This document shows positions 57,032-64,000 of a DNA stretch of 64,000 nucleotides, one piece after another. Position 1 is the stretch's first letter. Each line of letters starts with the position of its first letter. The notes under the pieces were generated by a model. It had not been told where the DNA came from, did not search any database, and saw only the letters and a program-made list of their open reading frames with translations. Made by a program: the position numbers and the translations under genes. This DNA comes from Bursaphelenchus xylophilus (taxonomy: Eukaryota > Nematoda > Chromadorea > Rhabditida > Aphelenchoididae), in the NCBI GenBank assembly GCA_904066235.2, contig CAJFCV020000003.1:3844001-3908000 (forward strand), in the 5' to 3' direction.

Positions 57032-57640
57032 CTAACTCCCTGATAACCTCCAGTACTCCGTGATTTTGCGTTTCCGCTCCTCCAGGCGTAGTTCCATGTC
57101 TGCCAAGCGTAGTATCGGTTGTTCTTCGATCATCTCTGTCTGTGCCATTCCGGCATGTCCATCGTCAAGTTCTTCGTGATCCATGCGTTCCAATGGCTCT
57201 TGTGGACCGTCTTAGAATAGAGACCAAATTCTAGCTTACGAGATCAATCTTCTGACTTACCCGTTCTCTTTCTTGACCTTCTCTCCAGTGGGCGTGGCTC
57301 ATTGAAGCCCTTACTGCTTGGTTATCTCCACCCTTATCATCAGATAAAACGAGCTCAATTTGAAGAGGAATATCTCTCTTCAATGTGTTTCTCACCAGTG
57401 ACCTCACGTACACTCCAAAAGCTTTTGCTGGATCACTTCTGTGGATCATAGGAACTTCTTTATACTCCATCATCGATTTTTTCATAATTTACGGTTGGAG
57501 AATCTTACAGTTTTCAAGTTACATAAAGAGTAGGCCGTTTCCTTTCTGACACCTTCTGACATTTATGTATTGCTCGTCAGTCAAGCCAGCTGCATCTCTA
57601 ACGGCTACCGCGTCTTCATCAGCGATATCACCTCTTTCTT
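57032..57640 (-). pseudogene. Decayed coding fragments of an unknown gene
   Basis: Three minus-strand pieces look protein-coding but do not join cleanly. About 57640-57530 reads DEDAVAVRDAAGLTDEQYIN. 57485-57261 is an exon with a good donor (CGG|GTAAGT) encoding MKKSMMEYKEVPMIH and later LVLSDDKGGDNQAVRAS. 57184-57032 encodes a 50-residue charged helix (MDHEELDDGHAGM ... ITEYWRLSGS). A stop separates the first and second pieces, and the frames of the second and third do not match through the candidate intron. The DDKGGD motif made me think of repeat-borne gene families, but I cannot name one. Probably the remains of a transposon-linked or duplicated gene. Confidence 0.35.
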
Positions 57641-57644
57641 ACTT

Positions 57645-58755
57645 TTCTTGGAGATACATTAGGTGATTTTACGAGTACATCAATTTCAAGCTGCTTGATA
57701 CGTCTTTTTTATGAGGCTTGATGTATATTCTAAAATCAGGTGATAAATCTTACCGATCCGGACGAAATTCCAAAATCTTCATCATTTTAAGATATCGTAA
57801 CATCGCCATTATCTTCCAAAGTTTTACGTCTTTTTTTCTGTCCTTTTAGCAGTCATAACACTTCATCATTCCAGGTATTGGAACATAGATATTTATTGAG
57901 GAGACTCCTCAGAGCGCGCGTCCGTACCCTGGGCCTACAATAAGCTCGATATGATAGAACGCGGGCTTTGGTTGGCTTTTCCCCTCCGCTTGGGTAACGC
58001 GCTCCAAAAGCTCCCGCGACATCCTCCCCCGTCAAGGAAAACGATGACCGCATCGTTGAAAGCTAACAATTTGAATTTTAAAAGACAGATACAACAAGAG
58101 GGGATAAGTGCAAGGGCCTATATACATACAACTTGTGTTCTGGGGTCTTAGAAACATGTTATTAAAATTACCTAACACATTGGATAGCTTACGGGTTAGA
58201 ATGATCATAGTCGATATTCCCTGAAAAACGACAGTTTCTTCTCCGCCTTGCAAGAGGCTACTTTGGATGTCGCAGCCGAGCATGATTTTGAAAATCTACT
58301 CGATTTCATCCATTACGTAAGTTAGAAAACACTATCCCTTAAATTTCAAACCAACTTCACGAGACACCGGTTGAAAGCTGTAACGATGCCCTAAAATTCC
58401 GTGGAAAAAACATCCTAAAGTTTCATCCCAAAGGTGCAGTTCACCAAAATTTACACACCTTAATGCACCTTCTGAAACCGACCAACAATTTATGCAGAAA
58501 TTTTTTTCTCTGTATTTTTTATGTAATTTCTGATTTGTCTGCTTTATTTCTGCGCATTGTGATTATTTCTGCTGATGATGTTGCTATTTTCTGCCACGGT
58601 GTTTCGGAGATGAACAGTTGGCCAAAATGGCCGGGAAGACTTGACCCGATCAATTTTTTCCATTTTTTATGTTTAGATAAATTGCCGTGATGGTCGTATT
58701 GCCATCGCAAAACATGAATTCACAGTTATTACCTTTACCGTTCGCCATTTCCGTT
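57645..58755. other. Intergenic, no supported gene
   Basis: Short open frames on both strands without domains. A possible plus-strand exon ending FENLLDFIHY|GTAAGT at about 58318 stands alone with no partner. Confidence 0.4.
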
Positions 58756-58759
58756 ACCA

Positions 58760-59052
58760 ATTTGCATGGTGCAACAAAACAAAGCAATGGCGTCTAAACT
58801 GGGCGCGGTTGATTGCAAATTTGATGAGTAAATTACGCGCATTGACATCAGGAGTTCGCCTGCAATCTGCCCTCAGGGAATTGGACCCGAGTTCGACTCC
58901 CACCTCAGGCAAGGTTTCGGGAAGTGGTTGAATAAACGACCATTATTACGGCTAAAAGCGTTATTCCTACTGTCTAAATTTACTCTTGTTTTGAGAGATT
59001 ACAAGTTCTTCTAACTACTTTTTACCGTTGTTCAGTTATTATACAGTCATAA
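58760..59052 (+). promoter_or_regulatory. Duplicated 5' flank of receptor copy 2
   Basis: Counterpart of 53385-53673. It contains GAGTTCGACTCC (58889-58900), which resembles a tRNA B box, but no cloverleaf can be drawn around it, and in the other copy the word is altered. Confidence 0.55.
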
Positions 59053-61769
59053 ATGCCAGGAATAGAACAACTTTATCGAGTCAGCGACACGTTGGGATCC
59101 TTTTTGGGAATTGTAATAAACACTTTGGTACTATACATCATCAAAAAAACTTTTTCCAAAAAAATCGCCGCGTACTCGAGGATGCTGGTGGTCTCGGCAA
59201 CATACAGCATCCTTTATGGAGTTGTGGAATTTGTCACGCAACATGTAAGACATCACCCTTTTTTTATTCGTAAAAATTTTTATTTTTGTCATAAGTAAAT
59301 TTCAGGAGTTGGTTATGAAAGATGGAGTGTTATTTTGTATACCGAAAGGTCTCGAAAAGTACCTCAGTCGAAATTTGTACGGAGTGTTTTTATTCCCCCA
59401 CGTCTGTTTAAGTTGCCTTGGACTTTACATTTTACCATGCAATTACCAATACGAATATGCTTTGCTGTCGGAGTAAGTGAAAGATTTTTGAAGGTAAAAT
59501 ACGGACATTTAAGTTTATCGATTAAAAAGTTCTTGCTCTCTAGTTTCTTCGCCAGTTTGGAAAAAAAATATTTATTGTAGAAACATTACTCTCTATGGTA
59601 AATTTTTATGTTTCGCCACAAAAGTAACTTGTTGTTAGAAAAAATTTATCCAACAAGGGAAGTGCCCCAAGTGCGACGCTCAGGTTTTTTTAAATTTTGC
59701 ACACACGTCGGTCATGAACTAAGTATCAATTCCTGAAAGTTTTAGCTCGCGCTTTGCAAGCGCCGCTGAGATATTGAACGATCTTTGCCGCCGAGAGAGT
59801 ACGCAAAACGCGGAGAGCGGTCAGAAAAAAGAACACTTTTTGGACATAGCTTTGTTAGTTTCGTGCGAAAAAATTGATTTTTTGTGGAAACATTACCTTC
59901 TATAGTAGAAATAGGCACGAAACTTTTCCTGCCGAAATTCGGCAAAGAGTGTCAAATTTTCGCCGACTTTCGATCTAAAAATCTCGGTTGTTTCTGCAAA
60001 GCGCGAGCTAGGATTCTCGCATATATCTTAGAAAAAATAATTCTAAATTTGTGCCAAGTTTCGTCAAAATCTGAGCGTCGCACTTGGGGTACTTCCCCTG
60101 TAAATCAGTGCAAAGTTTCATCAAAATCTGAGCGTCACGCTTGGAGTGCTTCTCCTGTGAGAAAAATCTTCCAAAATGTCAAGAAAGCCCGCTTACTGTA
60201 TGTATGCATAGATAACACCTAGAAGTTCCAAGTTTTTAGTGTGTTCTTGTATGCACCTTAAGAATTGTATTGCTACTCATTGTATTACTGCTGCAATTGT
60301 AAGTCTTTTTATATCCATTTCAGTCCCACCTCGGTGTCCAGAGCCACATTAATCCGGAATATTGCAATCGCCTCGGTCGGGTCTATGTTTGCCGGAGTTC
60401 TTTCGTTATTCGCGGCAAGAACGGCCAGAGCTCGGCCAGTGGAATATTACAAAGACCTGCTCTCCGATGATTGGATGACTGAAGGGGACTCAACTTACAT
60501 GATTACGATGGATGCGGTAAGTGCTAGAAATACGTTTACTTCATAAATAGTTGTTCACAATGTGTGTTTCGCTATTTCAGCGTGATCTATCGACAAAGTT
60601 ATATTTTGGTTTGGCTGGTGCATTATCATCGGGTTTCGTTTTGGCCGCTATGTATTACGTTTTCAAAATTCGAACTTTTCTTCATCAGAATCAGAAGAAA
60701 AGCAACAAAACAAAGAGATTGGAGGACCAATTTACGAGAGTTGTTATTATTCAGGTAAGTAACGAGGAAGTGAGCATACTACATATAAAGAACTCATAAA
60801 TCCTTACTATTATTATTTATATTTATAAAAAATAACTGGCTATTATTTCTGCTTTTATTGCACGTTCACCTGCAAATACTTGAGCAAAACTGCAGTGACG
60901 TAGTTGAAAAATTACTTCCTATAGTAATGAAAAGTCGACCTCTGCGAAAATATCAATCTGTCGGGAAAATAATGTGGTTTTATTAAGCCTGGGAATCCCA
61001 TCATTGCTTTGAAACCTCTAGCCGCTGCTGGAGATTTGGTGTGCGACTGCGACGATACATTTTTATGCGACAAATCCACATTATTTTCTCGACATACTGA
61101 TACTAGTAAAAGTTCAATTTCTGCATACGTTTACACGCAGATACCGCTGAAAAGGGAACTAGTTCGAACTCCTTGCGATAGCCAAGGCCCTGAAAGTTCT
61201 CGGAATTTTTGGCAGTATTCATCAAGCTTCTTTACACAAAAGCGCCAAAAAGCGGGGAGTCGGCCATACGCAATACTGTTTTTTGAGCATAACTTTTCTG
61301 TTCCGGCATGTAAAATAATAAAAAAATTGTGGGAAGATTATAAACCATAATGGAAAATTTCCCCATCAACTGCTTTTTTTTGTTACATCCAAACTGATGA
61401 GGTCTCTGAATACGTATATAATACGTTCAGCACCTATCATCCTCACTTAAAATAACATTTCAGGGGTTCAACACTTTCTTCTTTGCCTTTATTCCCCTGA
61501 GTGTTGTGAGTCTGGGAACCTTGACTCACATTCGTCTGGAAATAATGGGCTTACTAGTAATGATCCCGCTCTCCTGGCTACCAGTGGCCAATGGTTTGTA
61601 CACACTGCTGGCGATTCGAAAATACCGAGAGTACTTTTTGAGGATGCTGGGGAGGAATAAAATTGAAGATGAGAAAAAAATGGTGGCTACAGTGACAGGG
61701 AATGCAAAGGGAAGTGAGGAAAATGAGGAGGAAGAAGAGATCGAGCAGTCACATTCACAATCAAACTGA
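59053..61769 (+). CDS. Srd-like seven-helix receptor, copy 2
   Basis: Five exons: 59053-59244, 59306-59472, 60324-60516, 60581-60754 and 61464-61769. The first four are exactly the same lengths as in the copy at 53674-56331 and the phases are the same; the last is 3 nt shorter, giving 343 aa. The proteins are clearly homologous throughout, for example NTLVLYIIKKTFSKKIAAYS, DQFTRVVIIQ and MIPLSWLPVANGLYTLLAIR, and diverge most in the Glu-rich tail. The gene is predicted to be a chemosensory GPCR in the same class. Intron 2 carries a full-length CAGGGGAAGTAC element and intron 4 a TCAGTCTGTCGGG element, so intron sizes have evolved independently of the exons. AATAAA lies at about 61811. Confidence 0.85.
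59654..60100. mobile_element. CAGGGGAAGTAC element, copy D (intronic, full length)
   Basis: About 447 bp in intron 2 of receptor copy 2, collinear with 43759-44215. The right end CACTTGGGGTACTTCCCCTG is followed by TAA; the left flank is CAA. A second partial right end (AAAATCTGAGCGTCACGCTT ... CTTCTCCTG) follows immediately to about 60157, showing a tandem end fragment. Confidence 0.85.
60953..61100. mobile_element. TCAGTCTGTCGGG family element, copy g (intronic)
   Basis: 148 bp between TA flanks in intron 4 of receptor copy 2. Left TCAATCTGTCGGGAAAATAA, right ACATTATTTTCTCGACATACTGA. Confidence 0.82.
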
Positions 61770-61879
61770 GTATATTTTTAGTGTATCTTTATATTGTTTT
61801 ATGAAATCAAATAAATATTTTTTGGGTCAAGTCTCAAACTTTGTAGTATTCCCATAAAAACACAGAAAATTTCAATATG

Positions 61880-62105
61880 GCTTAAAATCACCAAATTTTC
61901 CTAAAATTACCAATGTTTTTGTCAAGAAGACCAATTTTCCCAAGCTGACCATCTTGCCCAATATTACCAATCTTGTCCAAAATGTTTAATTTTTCCTAAA
62001 GACACCAAATTTTTCGAAATTTCTCAATTTGCCCAAAATGACCATCTTGCCCAACCTGACCAATTTGCCCAAAATTTTCTCAAAATTTGCCAAATTGTCA
62101 ATTTT
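61880..62105. repeat. Degenerate short tandem repeat
   Basis: Loose repeats of about 15-25 bp built on GACCATCTTGCCCAA and AAAATNACCAA, downstream of receptor copy 2 and downstream of the convergent copine gene. Confidence 0.6.
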
Positions 62106-62203
62106 TCATATTTAAATTTATTATGTATTATATAATATTATACAAATTTGATTTTTTGATTAACCGGGTCCACAAATACGATATCTTTTCATCCTCTCCC
62201 CTC

Positions 62204-63443
62204 TCAGCAGATCCGCATCTGCCCGAACTCATTGACCGGCTCCTGAGGTAGGCGACGTCGCGAGGATCGCGGCGAACCGGCGTGCGAGCCCGGCCTGGAT
62301 CCCCTCAGGCTGGACTGGTTGGAGCCGAAGCCCCGCGGCGAGTTCGGCGTGCAAACCGACGCATCGAAGGGCGATTTCGGGGATCGTGGGTAAATCCCCT
62401 TGGATTTCATGTAGGAAGTGAGCTGCCCCGGGACCTCGTACAACACCTCCTTGGCCAGCTTGGCCTTGGCCTCCTCCAGATCCTCGTTTGAGAGCTCACG
62501 GTGCGGCGGAAGGAATTTGCGGAGTTGGACGAACTAAAAATAGAAAAAAATATGTTTTCGAGGACTGTTATGGCTGAATGGACGGGTGAAAAGGAGGTAA
62601 ATTGGTGGAAAACAGCAGCTATAGAAGTTCATAACAAGTTGAATTGAAAACAAAATTAAATTTCCGATCAAAAGAGTCGGGAAAATATGTTTTCAGATCT
62701 TTGGTCGAAGCGAAAAAAATTAAATTTTCAGAGGGCATTAGCAGAAATTGAGCTTCCATTAGGGCGAAAATTTTACAAAAAATTTTATTTTGAGCTATAA
62801 ATTTTCAAATAAAAAGATCTATTTTCGAGTAAAATTGAGTGAGTTTTGGTCGAAAAATCTCAAATTTTCGGCATTTTTCGACCTAAAAATCTATGTTTTT
62901 CATGTCAGCTACAAACCAAAAATTTCAAAAATCCTTTTTTTTGAACATCTAGTTTACATTGATACCAAATTTCGTCAAGATCAGCACATTTTTCTTTTCG
63001 TATTTTAGAAAATTTCAGAATTAAAAAAAACCCTTTAGATTTTCACGATTTTCCAAAAAAAATCAGGCTACCCTTACCTGAACAATATCCCTCTTGGCGT
63101 ACTTCCCATTCGCCGATAACATGTGATTATCCGAGTCCAAGATCTTCATCTCATCAAAAGAATCGTACCCCACGCCCACCACAATGATCGACAGAGGCAG
63201 AGTAGATGCCTTTACAATCTCCTCTTTGCTCGCCTCAATATCCGTAATAACACCATCAGTAATTATCAGCAAAACACTGTATTTGGAGCCATCTTCTGGG
63301 AGAGCGGCGGCATGGCGGGCGGCAAATCGAATAGTTGGGGCGAAATCTGTTGGTCCGGAAAGTTCCACTCGCCGTTGGGCGATGAGATAGGCGTTGAGGA
63401 GGCCGTCAACGCCCGCGCAACGACAGTCATTCGTTTCGAGGTT
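62204..63443 (-). CDS. Copine C-terminal part (5' end outside window)
   Basis: Two exons are visible, 63443-63078 (phase 0) and 62533-62204, coding for the last 231 residues. The first holds the second half of the copine vWA-like domain: GVDGLLNAYLIAQRRVELSG, GPTDFAPTIRFAARHAAA, KYSVLLIITDGVITDIEASK, LPLSIIVVGVGYDSFDEM and KRDIVQ at the junction, all matching the copine signature. The second starts FVQLRKFLPP, has a conserved helix (LAKEVLYEVPGQLTSYMKSK), then a Ser/Arg/Pro-rich tail of about 60 residues unusual for the family. Copines are Ca2+-dependent membrane-binding proteins; the C2 domains would lie beyond base 64000. The intron next upstream is at least 550 bp. Confidence 0.9.
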
Positions 63444-63552
63444 CTGAAGAAGAAAAAAAATAAAAAAATGGCACAAAAATGATCCATTTTCAGTAAAGGA
63501 AAGTAAACTGCGCAGATTTTGATGAAAATTAGCATAAATGGAGCTTGGAATA

Positions 63553-63790
63553 CAGTATGCGTCATAATTATAACCGCACTTTAAAAATGAGTGTAACTTT
63601 TGTGATTGTGAATAGAAATGTGTCATATTTGGCACCAATGTGCATCAGTGTACTAGAAATGATGTCCCAAAAAATTATTTTGAAGAGTTTCCGTATTTTA
63701 GAGAAAAGCTGCAAAACCCAAAATTTTGATACTTTTCGGTGTCGCAAAATTATAACCGCACTTGCGAATTTGGGGTATTACCCTAATAAA
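63553..63790. mobile_element. Mariner-like end sequences in the copine intron
   Basis: TACAGTATGCGTCATAATTA starts at about 63552 and continues ATAACCGCACTT. A second ATAACCGCACTT lies near 63751 in the same orientation. These resemble terminal repeats of Tc1/mariner elements. The open minus-strand frame further right (DKMGQFAPKKF..., 63815-63907) might be a transposase start but I could not confirm it. Confidence 0.35.
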
Positions 63791-64000
63791 AACGCAGGAT
63801 ATCAATAACTGATGTTTAGTTACGCTCCCTGAGGCCTCAATAACGCCCATCACACGACCCGAAACCCTCTGGGCAAATTTTTTTGGCGCAAACTGACCCA
63901 TCTTGTCCCTGAATCGAAAAACAACAGATTTTCGCTTAGTTACGGTAGAATACCGCTTGTTGTAGCGATGTAATAAACGGGCGAGGAGGCCCCACAAGTT

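Noticed and set aside
58860..58920. GAGTTCGACTCCCACC as a tRNA gene or tRNA-derived SINE
   Set aside because: No cloverleaf fits, and the paralogous upstream region (about 53510) has lost the B-box word, so it is simply part of the duplicated flank.
63123..63482. A 119-codon plus-strand frame
   Set aside because: It is the antisense shadow of the copine vWA-like exon.

Overview
The window is eukaryotic and almost certainly from a rhabditid-type nematode. Genes are split by introns with GT donors and T-rich TTTTCAG/TTTTTAG acceptors. Several start codons sit directly behind an acceptor-like TTTTCAG, as in spliced-leader trans-splicing. The gene content includes nematode chemoreceptors (one Srt-type, two Srd-like). 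I cannot name the genus. All gene models were built by hand by joining exons so that splice phases close; every full model given with confidence of 0.6 or more is in frame from ATG to stop.

Layout. (1) 1-9.5 kb: a dispersed family of three small unrecognised proteins (about 96, 107 and 104 aa) that share a VRFT[IL]P core and a PMDE[VL]EML motif. They also share a promoter layout (GC box, AAAGTCACGT in two of them, TATA box). The middle copy lacks the intron of the other two, and an orphan terminal exon lies beside the third. (2) 9.5-12.3 kb: a basic, probably coiled-coil protein whose 3' end runs into transposon-derived sequence. (3) 16.9-21.4 kb: a four-helix membrane protein, then on the other strand a secreted or GPI-anchored single-EGF protein. 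(4) 22-27 kb: gene-poor, with a 947-bp palindromic transposon. (5) 27.2-33.2 kb, minus strand: a NEMP1/TMEM194 nuclear-envelope protein and an Srt chemoreceptor. (6) 33-39.5 kb: repeats, a diverged duplication and gene debris. (7) 39.6-42.8 kb: divergent UBE2K-type ubiquitin-conjugating enzyme and AT-hook protein genes. (8) 47-51.8 kb: two paralogous 103-aa Shisa-like six-cysteine membrane proteins. (9) 53.7-61.8 kb: two tandem seven-helix receptors with identical exon structure. (10) 62.2 kb to the end: the 3' part of a copine gene running off the right edge.

The most striking non-genic content is at least four families of short inverted-repeat transposons. They are found in intergenic DNA and in the introns of several genes, never in a confidently called coding exon. 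One family occurs seven times; another has 3-bp TTA/TAA target duplications suggestive of PIF/Harbinger, and its degraded copies supply much of the intron sequence. A 10-mer (CGTATTTTAC or its complement) also recurs about eleven times, mostly in introns and gene-proximal DNA. I found no rRNA, convincing tRNA, CRISPR array or prokaryotic operon.
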